Origin: UBA3937 sp050951585
GTDB lineage: Bacteria > Bacillota > Peptococcia > DRI-13 > DTU073
DNA length: 64,000 nucleotides
Direction of reading: 5' to 3'
Assembly (NCBI GenBank): GCA_050951585.1
Contig: JBMNJI010000002.1
Coordinates: 1-64,000 of the forward strand
Positions 18,059 through 26,660 of this stretch are shown here, piece after piece. The position numbers and the translations under genes were made by a program. The notes under the pieces were generated by a model. The model saw only the letters and a list, made by a program, of their open reading frames with translations. It made no database searches and was not told the origin of the DNA. The stretch's first letter is position 1. Every line of letters begins with the position of its first letter.

Positions 18059-18136
18059 TCCTAACCAACCTCCCATCACATCTAGAATATACCATAAAAA
18101 GATCCCCTAAAAACAAACTGCCCCTCTAAAAGTAAT

Positions 18137-19138
18137 TTAAAGCAATCCGGTGACTTTCCGAACCAAATCGACCACCCTGTTCGAATAGCCCCATTCGTTA
18201 TCATACCATGCTACAACTTTTATCATATTACCATCTATTACCATGGTTGACAAGGCATCCACAATCGAAGAATGAGGGTTACCATTATAATCTTTCGACA
18301 CCAGCGGCAGCTCGGAATAGGCCAGAATTCCTTTCAGCGGACCTTCGGCCGCCTCCTTCAGCACGGCATTAATTTCTTCCGCCGTCACATTATTATTTAT
18401 TTCCGCCACAAAATCCACAACCGAAACATTGGGCGTAGGCACCCGCATGGCAAAACCGTTGAGTTTCCCGGCTAATTCGGGCAAGACAAGGGTCACAGCC
18501 TTCGCGGCTCCTGTGGTGGTCGGAATAATGGAAAGCCCCGCCGCCCTGGCCCTTCTTAAATCTTTATGGGGTAAATCAAGTATCTGCTGATCGTTGGTGT
18601 AAGAATGGACCGTGGTCATTAAACCGCGCCTGACCGTAAATTTCTCGTGCAGCACCTTCACCACCGGCGCCAGACAATTGGTGGTACAGGAAGCATTGGA
18701 AAGAATGTGATGTTTCTCCGGGTCATACTGATGATCGTTTACCCCCATCACAATCGTGATATCCTCCTGCTTGGCCGGGGCCGAGATAATCACCTTCTTT
18801 GCACCGGCCGTCAAATGAGCACGCGCCTTATCCCCTTTGGTAAAACGGCCCGTAGACTCAACGACCACATCTACCCCCAGCTCTCCCCAGGGCAATAAAG
18901 CGGGATCCCTTTCCGCCAGCACTTTAATCTCTTTCCCGTTAACCTTAATCACACCTTCGCCGGCTTCAACCTGGCCGGAAAACGGGCCATGAACCGAATC
19001 ATAGGCAAGGAGATGAGCCAGAGTACGCGCATCCGTAAGGTCATTCACCGCTACTACTTCAAAATCTTCGTTATCTAAGGCAATCCTGAAGACATTCCTG
19101 CCGATACGGCCGAAACCATTAATCCCTATTTTTTTCAT
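18137..19138 (-). CDS. gap: Glyceraldehyde-3-phosphate dehydrogenase
   Basis: NAD-dependent glycolytic dehydrogenase. The 333-residue protein has the Rossmann start KKIGINGFGRIGRNVFR, SNASCTTNCLAP with the catalytic Cys, the active-site His in TVHSYTNDQ, and WYDNEWGYSNRVVDLV at the C-terminus. The ATG at 19138 has GGAGG ten bases upstream; an ATG three codons earlier is too close to it. First enzyme gene behind cggR. Confidence 0.97.
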   Translation of the reverse strand: MKKIGINGFGRIGRNVFRIALDNEDFEVVAVNDLTDARTLAHLLAYDSVHGPFSGQVEAGEGVIKVNGKEIKVLAERDPALLPWGELGVDVVVESTGRFTKGDKARAHLTAGAKKVIISAPAKQEDITIVMGVNDHQYDPEKHHILSNASCTTNCLAPVVKVLHEKFTVRRGLMTTVHSYTNDQQILDLPHKDLRRARAAGLSIIPTTTGAAKAVTLVLPELAGKLNGFAMRVPTPNVSVVDFVAEINNNVTAEEINAVLKEAAEGPLKGILAYSELPLVSKDYNGNPHSSIVDALSTMVIDGNMIKVVAWYDNEWGYSNRVVDLVRKVTGLL

Positions 19139-19208
19139 TAAATTCATGCCTCCTTTTTCGTCTCAAAACCAACCATAAACCTACTATGTAATAATGACAT
19201 CTTTTATT

Positions 19209-20360
19209 TTACCCATCTTCCAGGATTTCTCTCATTACTTCCGCTGCCCCTTCGTCTGTGATTAACGTCTTGATAAAACCGGCTTTAAGTACAGCCAGAA
19301 TAGCCCGCGCCTTACTCTTGCCTCCGGCAACCGCCACTACCTGCTTAAACTGCGAAAGCTCCTCCAGACGCGGACCAACAGTAGGCGCAGTAACGGCCAC
19401 CGAACCGTCTTCTGCAAAATAATAGCCAAAAGCCTCCCCGACCGGTAGCTTTCTCGCCCGCAAGAGCAAGGACTGCCAATCCAGTTCGCGGCGTGCGGCC
19501 ATCATTTTCGCGACACCAATCCCGTGTAATAACAAATTCGCTTTTTTCGCCAAATTAATCGTTTCCAAAATTTTATGGTCGTGAACAAAGTTTTCTAACG
19601 CCTCTTCAGAGATGGCATCAGGCACATAGAGGAGCCGGTAATTTCCGCCAAGCCCCCTGGCGATCCGTGCCGCAATTGTATTGGACTGAATCTCCACTAC
19701 TTCGCCCAAACCACCGCGGGCCGGCACCACCAAAATACCCCGTTTCCCATGTGTCGGCGGAATCTGGCGTGCTACCTCGGCCATCGTCGTTCCCCCGGAA
19801 ACCGCGATAACCCAGTTATCCTCCACGATCTGCACCAAATATTTTCCGGCCGCTTTGCCGAGTTCGCGCATATTCATACTCTGTTCGTCAAGATCACCCG
19901 GAACAATACATACTTTCGTTAATCCTATTTTATTTTGGAGGAAATTTTCCAAAAAAGCAAGTCCCCTAAATTCATGAACAAGACCAGCTAATTCAGGCAA
20001 CAGTTTTTCACATTCTTCCGTCAAAGATACGCCTGCCGCATCAGAGGTCAACAGTTGCCGGTTCTTTAAAAACTCAACCTCACCTCTGACCACTCTTTCC
20101 CCGATCGCCAACTGTTCGGAAAGCAGTCTCCGGCCAATCGGTTGATTATGCCGTACCACCCGTAAAATATCATATCTTTTTTCCAATAAACCGCTTATTT
20201 CCGGTGCAACACGTTTCAGCAACCGGATACTCCCGCGCTCATCATTACCGTTCTCATCCTGGCCTTCGCCATGCTTTTCGATCCTCATGCTGTCTTTTTC
20301 TTCTCTATTCTTACTCTCAGCTATTCTATTCTTACTCTCAACTATGCCTCTTTCCCCCAT
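19209..20360 (-). CDS. cggR: Central glycolytic genes regulator CggR (SorC family)
   Basis: Transcriptional repressor of the gap operon; in Bacillus its DNA binding is relieved by fructose-1,6-bisphosphate. The 383-residue protein has an N-terminal DNA-binding region (about 45-115: RYDILRVVRHNQPIGRRLLSEQLAIGERVVRGE) and a sugar-phosphate-binding SorC domain with AVSGGTTMAEVAR, VVPARGGLGE and VVAVAGGKSKARAI. The first ~25 residues contain a seven-residue repeat (VESKNRI / AESKNRE) from a 21-bp in-frame duplication. The ATG at 20360 has AGGGGG eight bases upstream. The operator just upstream supports autoregulation. Confidence 0.93.
   Translation of the reverse strand: MGERGIVESKNRIAESKNREEKDSMRIEKHGEGQDENGNDERGSIRLLKRVAPEISGLLEKRYDILRVVRHNQPIGRRLLSEQLAIGERVVRGEVEFLKNRQLLTSDAAGVSLTEECEKLLPELAGLVHEFRGLAFLENFLQNKIGLTKVCIVPGDLDEQSMNMRELGKAAGKYLVQIVEDNWVIAVSGGTTMAEVARQIPPTHGKRGILVVPARGGLGEVVEIQSNTIAARIARGLGGNYRLLYVPDAISEEALENFVHDHKILETINLAKKANLLLHGIGVAKMMAARRELDWQSLLLRARKLPVGEAFGYYFAEDGSVAVTAPTVGPRLEELSQFKQVVAVAGGKSKARAILAVLKAGFIKTLITDEGAAEVMREILEDG
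20305..20346. repeat. 21-bp tandem duplication in the 5' end of cggR
   Basis: CTATTCTTACTCTCAGCTATT and CTATTCTTACTCTCAACTATG-type copies are adjacent (20305-20325, 20326-20346) with three differences. Being 21 bp, it keeps frame and gives two copies of a seven-residue ESKNR-containing unit. Confidence 0.9.
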
Positions 20361-20380
20361 GCGACTTTCCCCCTTTGTGG

Positions 20381-20416
20381 GTCATGTTTTGTCCCGCAAC
20401 AGATATAATTGTCCCG
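20381..20416 (-). promoter_or_regulatory. CggR operator
   Basis: On the minus strand two CGGGAC half-units (20411-20416 and 20391-20396) are exactly 20 bases apart, and the second is followed six bases later by TGAC. The Bacillus CggR site is CGGGACN6TGTCN4CGGGACN6TGTC, with the same 20-base period. It lies 20-56 bases upstream of the cggR start codon. Confidence 0.85.
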
Positions 20417-20476
20417 CCCGTTTATTATTTACTCTATCAAATTATTCGGCGCCTGACAATATGTGAAATATTTTCT

Positions 20477-21922
20477 TTAATAACGCCGCCGCTGGGCCGC
20501 GCTCAAAACGCCAAGCTCCTCCCGGTATTTCGAGACGGTACGCCGGGCAATCTTAATCCCTTGCTTTTGCAGTAATTCCGCTAATTTTTGGTCACTATAC
20601 GGTTTACGCGGGTCCTCTTCCTTCAGGAGATCTGTTATAAGCCGCTTGATACTTTCCGCCGAGGCAGAATCACCCATCGCCGTACTAAACCCGGTCGTAA
20701 AAAAGAATTTAAATTCAAAAATACCGTGGGGGGTCTGCACATATTTTTGCGCCACGGCCCGGCTCACCGTAGATTCGTGCAGTCCGATTTCCTCCGCTAC
20801 TTCACGCATCGTGAGCGGTTGCAAATACCTGATTCCCTTTTGAAAAAAAGCCTTCTGCTTTTTCAGTAGAGCTTCCGTGACGCGATAAATCGTCTGACGC
20901 CGCTGCTCAATACTGCGAATCAGCCATAAGGCCTGATTCATCTTGTTTTCCACAAAGCTTTTGGTGGCCTGGTCCACATGAAGCTGTCCGCTGCGGTTCA
21001 GGATTGTACTGTACGTCTGATTAATCGTTAAACGCGGCACCAGGCTGTCATTAACCAGAATCACAAATTCATTGGCGACCCGCTCAATCACTACATCAGG
21101 CACAATATAACGAATCTTTTCCCCGCTGCTAAAAGCCGCCCCGGGCTTGGGATCAAGCTGCTTAATAATATCGGCTAACTCCTGGACCCGACTGACCGGT
21201 AGATTCAGGGCGGCGGCCACCTTGTTAATTTTCCCCTGTCCCAGTTCCGGCAAATAGGTCGCCACCAATTTACGCAAATCTTCATCGTCAAGACCTTTTT
21301 GGGCTAACTGGATGAGCAGACATTCCTGCAAAGACCGCGCCCCAATTCCCGGCGGATCAAAGCCCTGAATAAAATGCAGAACCCACGCCACCAGTTTTTC
21401 CTCAACCCCTAAATCATCGGCAATCTCCGCCGTGGACACACTTAAGTAACCCGCGGAATCCAGATTGCCAATTAAATAGGCTCCGATTTCCTGTTCCCGT
21501 TCGTTAAGGTGCAGACAGCCAAGCTGAAAAAGAAGATACTGCTGGAGACTGGTTTCCTCAGGGATAATATTCTCCAGTGAAAAATCATCCTGTTCCTCCC
21601 GCGGCAGATGGCGGGAAAACAGCTCGTCCCGCCTGCTTTCGCGTAAATATTCCTGCCAGTCAATTCCTTCCTTCTCCCCTGGCACCCCCGGCGGGTCTTC
21701 GGGGAGCTCACTCTCCTTTATATTTGCCTCCGTATCCTTTGGCGAATCTATCTCTTCATTCTCTCCCTCTTTCGATTCCAGCAAAGGGTTTTCCAGCATC
21801 ACCTGATTAACATACTCCGCCAGCTCTAAAGAGGAAAACTGCAAAAGCTGGATTGCCTGCCGCAACTCCGGAGTCATAATTAGTTTCTGTTTCTGTTCCA
21901 ACCTGAAGTCATAGCCAATCAT
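20477..21922 (-). CDS. rpoN: RNA polymerase sigma-54 factor
   Basis: Alternative sigma factor recognising -24/-12 promoters and needing enhancer-binding ATPases. The 481-residue protein has a Gln-rich activator-interacting N-terminus (LEQKQKLIMTPELRQAIQLL), an acidic linker (about 50-100), the core-binding domain, the HTH in TMREVAEEIGLHESTVSRAV, and the RpoN box as ARRTVSKYREELG near the C-terminus. An AT-rich upstream region has TATAAT about 30 bases before the ATG. No sigma-54 activator gene is present in the window, so its regulon is not evident here. Confidence 0.96.
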   Translation of the reverse strand: MIGYDFRLEQKQKLIMTPELRQAIQLLQFSSLELAEYVNQVMLENPLLESKEGENEEIDSPKDTEANIKESELPEDPPGVPGEKEGIDWQEYLRESRRDELFSRHLPREEQDDFSLENIIPEETSLQQYLLFQLGCLHLNEREQEIGAYLIGNLDSAGYLSVSTAEIADDLGVEEKLVAWVLHFIQGFDPPGIGARSLQECLLIQLAQKGLDDEDLRKLVATYLPELGQGKINKVAAALNLPVSRVQELADIIKQLDPKPGAAFSSGEKIRYIVPDVVIERVANEFVILVNDSLVPRLTINQTYSTILNRSGQLHVDQATKSFVENKMNQALWLIRSIEQRRQTIYRVTEALLKKQKAFFQKGIRYLQPLTMREVAEEIGLHESTVSRAVAQKYVQTPHGIFEFKFFFTTGFSTAMGDSASAESIKRLITDLLKEEDPRKPYSDQKLAELLQKQGIKIARRTVSKYREELGVLSAAQRRRY

Positions 21923-22036
21923 TGCTGTTCCCCCCTTCTCCTTATATATTATATCAATTTTTGCTTATCTCAAAATAATATTTCATTTATCGCCGAATTT
22001 AACGAACCTTCTGGCTAATACTTCCAAAGATAAAAA

Positions 22037-22077
22037 TAAAAAAGCTGCTGCCGCAAACTTAGTTCGCAACAACAGCC
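22037..22077 (-). terminator. Terminator of the ferredoxin gene
   Basis: A long stem (GCTGTTGTTGCGAAC / GTTTGCGGCAGCAGC with a three-base loop and G-T pairs) is followed by TTTTTTT on the minus strand, about 30 bases after the ferredoxin stop. Confidence 0.9.
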
Positions 22078-22105
22078 TTCTTTTTTCGCTGACCTGAGAT
22101 CCCCA

Positions 22106-22276
22106 TTATTTTTTTTCAGGAGCTCCAACCGGGCATACATCTGCACATGAACCACATTCAGTGCATTTGGCCGGATCAACAACAAACTTCCCGTCACCTT
22201 CACTGATCGCTTCCGCCGGGCACTCGGCTTCGCAAGCCCCGCAAGCGATGCATTCCTCATTAATTACATATGCCAT
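22106..22276 (-). CDS. 2[4Fe-4S] ferredoxin
   Basis: A 56-residue bacterial-type electron carrier. Two CxxCxxCxxxCP clusters are plain: CIACGACEAECP at residues 9-20 and CTECGSCADVCP at 38-49. It is cytoplasmic and likely serves low-potential anaerobic redox reactions; its partner cannot be read from context. The ATG at 22276 has GGAGGTG eight bases upstream and the stop is TAA at 22106-22108. Monocistronic, with a strong terminator downstream and a TATAAT at 22358-22363 upstream (no convincing -35). Confidence 0.95.
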   Translation of the reverse strand: MAYVINEECIACGACEAECPAEAISEGDGKFVVDPAKCTECGSCADVCPVGAPEKK

Positions 22277-22403
22277 TTGTTTTCACCTCCACCTCTGAAA
22301 TACCCAAAACGAGAATTTTAAAGACAAAAACCTACAATATCGTCCTACACACACTACATTATACATAAAAATCGACGAAAAAGCACGGTCTTTCATAAAA
22401 TTA

Positions 22404-23372
22404 TTATTCTTTGCACTGCTCCGGCCGCACTCCCTGATGCCGCAATTCCTCGGCGATTGCTTCAATCTTCCGTAAACGATGATTGACCCCCGATTTGCCC
22501 ATGGGCTTGGCCATCATTTCCCCTAATTCCTTCAAACTGCTGTCGGGATTCTCTAAACGCAGACGGGCCACCTCGCGCAAGCGCAAAGGAAGCTTTTCCA
22601 GCCCGATTGTCTCCGCAATTAATTTAATATACTCAATCTGTTTTAAAGAGGCATTCACCGATTTCTTTAAATTAGCCGTATCACAATTGACCAGGCGATT
22701 GACTTTATTCCGCATATCCTTCATGACCCGAATGTTTTCGAATTCCAAAAGGGCCCGGTGTGCCCCGATGATATTTAAAAAAGAGGCGATTTGCTCGCTT
22801 TCCTTGAGATAAACCACATACCAGCTTTTCCGGGTGCTAATCTTAGCCGCCATGTCCGGAAATTGATTGATCAATTGGGTTAAAGCCTCGGCATAAAAAC
22901 GACTATTGGTAATCAGCTCCAGATGATAATTGCCTTCCGGATTGTTGACTGACCCCGCCCCTAAAAAGACGCCCCGCAAAAAACTGCGGCGACAGCACAA
23001 AGACGTGATCAGGGATTTCCTGATGCCCGGGAAGATATTGCCCGCTTCGTTCAGAATCCCTAATTCATTGAGCAACTTGGGGAGATGGACAACATTGCTT
23101 AAGCACACACTGTATAAATTATTCTTCTTTAAGCTGCGCCGTTTCTCAATCCGGATTTCCGCCTCGATATTATAAATCTCTTTAAATAAGCGGAAAATCT
23201 TCCTTGCCACCGGAGAACTTTCCGTAGCCACCACTAAAGCCACCTCATGATTGGTACTAATCTTAATTGTGCCGTCCATGCGAATGAGGGCAGCCAATTC
23301 GGCAAGCAGGCAACAACGGCTTTCGGGAAAAAAACGCGCTAATTCATCTTTCGCCTCCGTAGAAAACGACAT
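22404..23372 (-). CDS. whiA: WhiA-family DNA-binding protein
   Basis: LAGLIDADG-derived protein with a C-terminal helix-turn-helix; required for sporulation in actinomycetes and linked to cell division in Bacillus. The 322-residue protein starts SFSTEAKDELARFFPES, has the degenerate LAGLIDADG segment (LRGVFLGAGSVNNPEGNYHLE, about 130-150) and the WhiA HTH (LPLRLREVARLRLENPDSSL ... GKSGVNHRLRKIEAIAEEL). Third in the conserved rapZ-yvcK-whiA cluster; only six bases separate it from yvcK. Confidence 0.95.
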   Translation of the reverse strand: MSFSTEAKDELARFFPESRCCLLAELAALIRMDGTIKISTNHEVALVVATESSPVARKIFRLFKEIYNIEAEIRIEKRRSLKKNNLYSVCLSNVVHLPKLLNELGILNEAGNIFPGIRKSLITSLCCRRSFLRGVFLGAGSVNNPEGNYHLELITNSRFYAEALTQLINQFPDMAAKISTRKSWYVVYLKESEQIASFLNIIGAHRALLEFENIRVMKDMRNKVNRLVNCDTANLKKSVNASLKQIEYIKLIAETIGLEKLPLRLREVARLRLENPDSSLKELGEMMAKPMGKSGVNHRLRKIEAIAEELRHQGVRPEQCKE

Positions 23373-23378
23373 CTTGCC

Positions 23379-24455
23379 CTATCCCTCCTTCCGGCAGTTT
23401 TTCGGTAACTTTCTTTCTCCCCACAGAAGTTGCTCAAAGAAAGAGACCTTGCCGGTTTTTTGCTCGGCTATTAACGGGATAATCAGTTCCGCGAGCTTTT
23501 CGGAATTATGGCGGATCGAAATATTCTCATGAATCAGGGGCGCTTGAATTAAGCGCACCCCCATCTGGGAAATCCGTTTGCGGTCCACTTTGACCAGGTA
23601 GGCTCCTTCCGACGCATATTTATTGGCGTAATGGGGCGGTATCTTTTGATTATTCGCAATCAGATAGTCCACCAGTCCCGGGGCGGAATGAGCATACAAA
23701 GCCTTCAAATGGTCCGAGGCCGTGTAATCTTTTGTTTCACCGGCCTGGGTCATCACATTGCACACATAGAACTTTAAACCCTGCGCCCGTTGAATCGCCT
23801 GGGTAATTTCCGGAATCAACAAATTGGGAATAATGCTGGTATAAAGACTGCCCGGTCCGAGAATAATCGCCTCGGCTTCCTCGATCGCTTCCAGCGCTTC
23901 TGTCGTCGCCTGACAGCAGGCGGGCTCTAAAAAAACCCGTTTAATGCCCTGCGTGGAACGGGAAATCGCCGATTCGCCCAAAACTACGGAGCCGTCCGCT
24001 AATTCCGCTCCAAGAGACAAATTATCAAAAGAAACCGGCACAACCCGCCCTCTGATCGCCAGAACCTTACTCACTTCGTTAATAGCAGTCTCAAAACTGC
24101 CTGTCAAATCGGTCATCGCGGCAATTAAGAGGTTCCCCAGGTTATGGCCGGCCAATTCTGTGCCCTGGGTGAAACGATAACTAAACAGTTTTTCCATCGC
24201 CGATTCCGTATCAGCCAGCGCAACGAGGCAGTTACGGATATCCCCCGGGGGAATAATACCCATATCTCCCCTGAGCTTGCCGGAACTACCCCCGTCATCG
24301 GTCACCGAGACAATTGCCGTAAGGTTGGAGGTATATTCCTTTAAGCCCCGCAGGAGCACAGACAACCCTGTCCCGCCACCAATTACCACGATATGCGGAC
24401 CTCTTTTTAAAGAATAACGTTGATAAGGGGACAAACACCGTGCAAAAAACCTCAC
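23379..24455 (-). CDS. yvcK: YvcK/GlmR-type gluconeogenesis and cell-envelope factor (CofD-like)
   Basis: UDP-sugar-binding protein of the CofD-like fold, needed for growth on gluconeogenic substrates and for directing carbon to peptidoglycan precursors in Bacillus. The 358-residue protein has HIVVIGGGTGLSVLLRGL at about 21-38, SVTDDGGSSGKLR, GDIRNCLVALA and GPGSLYTSIIPNLL, all characteristic. The GTG start overlaps the rapZ stop (GTGA), with GGGAGG seven bases upstream. Confidence 0.94.
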   Translation of the reverse strand: MRFFARCLSPYQRYSLKRGPHIVVIGGGTGLSVLLRGLKEYTSNLTAIVSVTDDGGSSGKLRGDMGIIPPGDIRNCLVALADTESAMEKLFSYRFTQGTELAGHNLGNLLIAAMTDLTGSFETAINEVSKVLAIRGRVVPVSFDNLSLGAELADGSVVLGESAISRSTQGIKRVFLEPACCQATTEALEAIEEAEAIILGPGSLYTSIIPNLLIPEITQAIQRAQGLKFYVCNVMTQAGETKDYTASDHLKALYAHSAPGLVDYLIANNQKIPPHYANKYASEGAYLVKVDRKRISQMGVRLIQAPLIHENISIRHNSEKLAELIIPLIAEQKTGKVSFFEQLLWGERKLPKNCRKEG

Positions 24456-25339
24456 AACAAAACCTCCCCTGTACTTTGCTTAAACATATCCCTATGCCGA
24501 ATCATGACGCGATATTCCTGTGATGATAATCTTTCGCCCAAACAATTAGCCAGCACTACGGAGCGATGCTGTCCCCCTGTGCAGCCAATGGCAATTACTA
24601 AATGGGTCTTGCCTTCTTCCACATAATGAGGAAGTAAAAAGCTTAAAGTATCCGTATATTTGCGCAGGAATTCTTCCGTTAAAGGCGACCGCCATACATA
24701 ATCATGCACTTCCGGATCACACCCCGTTAAGGGACGCAGCTTCTCCTCATAATAGGGATTGGGCAAAAAACGGACATCCACGACCAGATCCGCATCCAGC
24801 GGTATCCCGTATTTGTAACCGAAAGACATAATGGTCAGATGCATCTTCACTTTCGTATTATCAGGCCCGTAAAGATCGACAATCTGCGTTTTTAATTCCT
24901 TGGTTGATAACTCGGAGGTATCAATAATTTTATTGGCGATCCCCCGTAGACTCTCCATCCGCTGCCTCTCCAGCAAAATTTCCTCCAAGAGCGGCCCCAG
25001 ATTGGAAAGGGGATGGCGTCTTCTCGTCTCTTTGAACCTTTTGACCAAAACCTCCGTACTGGCCTCCAAAAAGAGAATTTCATACTGACAGCCCTGTTTC
25101 TTCAGCTCATCCAAAGCCTGAAATAAATGTTCAAAAAACAGACCGCCGCGGATATCAATAACCACGGCCACATGATGGAGCGTACTTTCTCCCTCAATAC
25201 AAAGCTCCGCAAATCTGGGCAAAAGAGCAGGCGGCAAATTATCAACACAAAAAAACCCCAAATCCTCAAGTGCTCTGATCACATGGGTCTTCCCCGCCCC
25301 CGATAAACCCGTAATGATCTGAAAAGTTAAATCAGACAT
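24452..25339 (-). CDS. rapZ: RNase adapter RapZ-family nucleotide-binding protein
   Basis: P-loop protein of the YvcJ/RapZ family; in E. coli an RNase adapter controlling GlmS, in Bacillus a GTP/ATP-binding protein. The 295-residue product has Walker A GLSGAGKT (about 11-18), VDNLPPALLPRF, the Walker B-like VVIDIRGG, and the C-terminal GCTGGQHRSV. The ATG at 25339 has GGAGGGGG upstream; the longer frame to 25378 is not supported. Translationally coupled to yvcK. Confidence 0.94.
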   Translation of the reverse strand: MSDLTFQIITGLSGAGKTHVIRALEDLGFFCVDNLPPALLPRFAELCIEGESTLHHVAVVIDIRGGLFFEHLFQALDELKKQGCQYEILFLEASTEVLVKRFKETRRRHPLSNLGPLLEEILLERQRMESLRGIANKIIDTSELSTKELKTQIVDLYGPDNTKVKMHLTIMSFGYKYGIPLDADLVVDVRFLPNPYYEEKLRPLTGCDPEVHDYVWRSPLTEEFLRKYTDTLSFLLPHYVEEGKTHLVIAIGCTGGQHRSVVLANCLGERLSSQEYRVMIRHRDMFKQSTGEVLL

Positions 25340-25425
25340 AAGCTTTGGCCCCCTCCTCATTCCCCTGCTACATTTCATTTACCCTCTGCCTACATCATAA
25401 TATAATTGTCTGTCTTTTTCCAGAA

Positions 25426-26175
25426 TCACCTTCTGGCATTTTTTATTTGTTCGGGTGGCACCCCGGCCTTTTCCAAAACCCAGGCTCCATATTCCAAAGC
25501 CCCCACGCTTTCCGGAAAATGCGCGTCACTATTGACCAGAAAATCGACACCCCAAGCGGCCAGCTCCCTTACCGTTTGATAATCGGGGAATTTATGGCCG
25601 GTATTAATCTCCCAGCAGGTCCCCTTCGCCAGGCAAGCCTGCGCCGTTTCGGCCAGATCAATCGTCATTTTCAGCCCGGGATGACTGATTACCGGCGGCT
25701 CGTAGCGGTAGATTGCCTCCACTAAAGCTTTGGTATTATCATTGATTATTCTTCTGCACCGGCCCAAACCCGGGTAAACTTTAACAACACTATTTCCGAC
25801 AAGCCAAGGTATTTCGCTCACCTTGTCCGGCCGGATATAGGGATGCAAACCAACAATTATGTAGTCCAGTTCGCGCATTACTTTCCTGCTCACATCCAAC
25901 CTGCCGTCCCGGCTGATGACATTGGCCTCTACGGCGGTATAAAGGGTCAACTGCGGGTACTCTGCACGCAGCTGTTTCTGCACCTGCTTAATTTCCTCCC
26001 GCAGCTGCAATAAAAGATGCTCCGATTTAATACCCGTCCCGATATTACGCGGTCCATGCTCGGCAAAACCCAGCTCCTCCAATCCTCTTCCTGCCCCTGC
26101 TTCTGCCATTTCGCCAAGTGTTCCACGCCCGTCACTATAGGTGGTATGGAGATGATAATCGCCCCTGAATTCCAC
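25426..26175 (-). CDS. PHP-domain phosphoesterase
   Basis: A 249-residue metal-dependent phosphoesterase-like protein of the PHP superfamily. Visible metal ligands include HLH in DYHLHTTYSDG (residues 6-16), EHG in GFAEHGPRN, and VGLHPY and VNSDAHF later. Members include histidinol phosphatases and YcdX-type proteins; histidine genes are absent nearby, so substrate is open. The start is GTG at 26175 behind GGAGGGG. Confidence 0.85.
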   Translation of the reverse strand: MEFRGDYHLHTTYSDGRGTLGEMAEAGAGRGLEELGFAEHGPRNIGTGIKSEHLLLQLREEIKQVQKQLRAEYPQLTLYTAVEANVISRDGRLDVSRKVMRELDYIIVGLHPYIRPDKVSEIPWLVGNSVVKVYPGLGRCRRIINDNTKALVEAIYRYEPPVISHPGLKMTIDLAETAQACLAKGTCWEINTGHKFPDYQTVRELAAWGVDFLVNSDAHFPESVGALEYGAWVLEKAGVPPEQIKNARR

Positions 26176-26235
26176 GTATACCCCTCCGTTTAGGCAAAAC
26201 CCTATTCTTTTCTTGTATTATTCTCCTCTCCGGGC

Positions 26236-26262
26236 AAAAAAAAATCCCCTTAGCAGGGATTG
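26236..26262 (-). terminator. Terminator of the spo0E-like gene
   Basis: AATCCC-loop-GGGGATT stem followed by nine T residues on the minus strand, about 70 bases after the spo0E-like stop. Confidence 0.88.
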
Positions 26263-26330
26263 TTACCAGTAACCAAGGGTTGGTGATCAAAAAGATGAAA
26301 ATATGACGCTGAATATTTCAAGCAATTTTC

Positions 26331-26528
26331 TTATTGGGTCGAATACTTTTCCCGTAAGAAATTGACGATTACCTTGTCCAAAGTAATGCTGGCCTTGTAA
26401 ATATCCTGAGAAGCCAGACTACATTTTTTGCCTTCTACCTGATAATGTTCTCCATAGGTCCCGTATAATTCTTTCCGTAAACGTTCCATTTCTGACAATA
26501 ACTGCTCCGAGTGCCCTCTCATCACCAT
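26331..26528 (-). CDS. Spo0E-family aspartyl-phosphate phosphatase-like protein
   Basis: A 65-residue helical-hairpin protein resembling Spo0E, which dephosphorylates Spo0A~P and restrains sporulation. The pattern ERLRKELYGTYGE, a loop, then SITLDKVIVNFLREKY fits the family, whose second helix carries the SxxLDxxI signature. Start set at the Met at 26528 behind GAGGGGG; a Met two codons later is equally possible, and the longer frame to 26555 lacks a ribosome site. Monocistronic with its own terminator. Confidence 0.82.
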   Translation of the reverse strand: MVMRGHSEQLLSEMERLRKELYGTYGEHYQVEGKKCSLASQDIYKASITLDKVIVNFLREKYSTQ

Positions 26529-26660
26529 ACCAACCCCCTCATCTTTATATTTCACATTTAAACTGCTTTTTTCTATACACTATAATTCGACTTTGCCTGT
26601 CCATTTTCCTCCTTTTGGCATAAAAATATTTTTCATTTTTTTTATTTGCATACATATTCC

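Noticed and set aside
26262..26273. Small palindrome GTTACCAGTAAC after the spo0E-like terminator
   Set aside because: Too short to distinguish from chance and without associated promoter or repeat.
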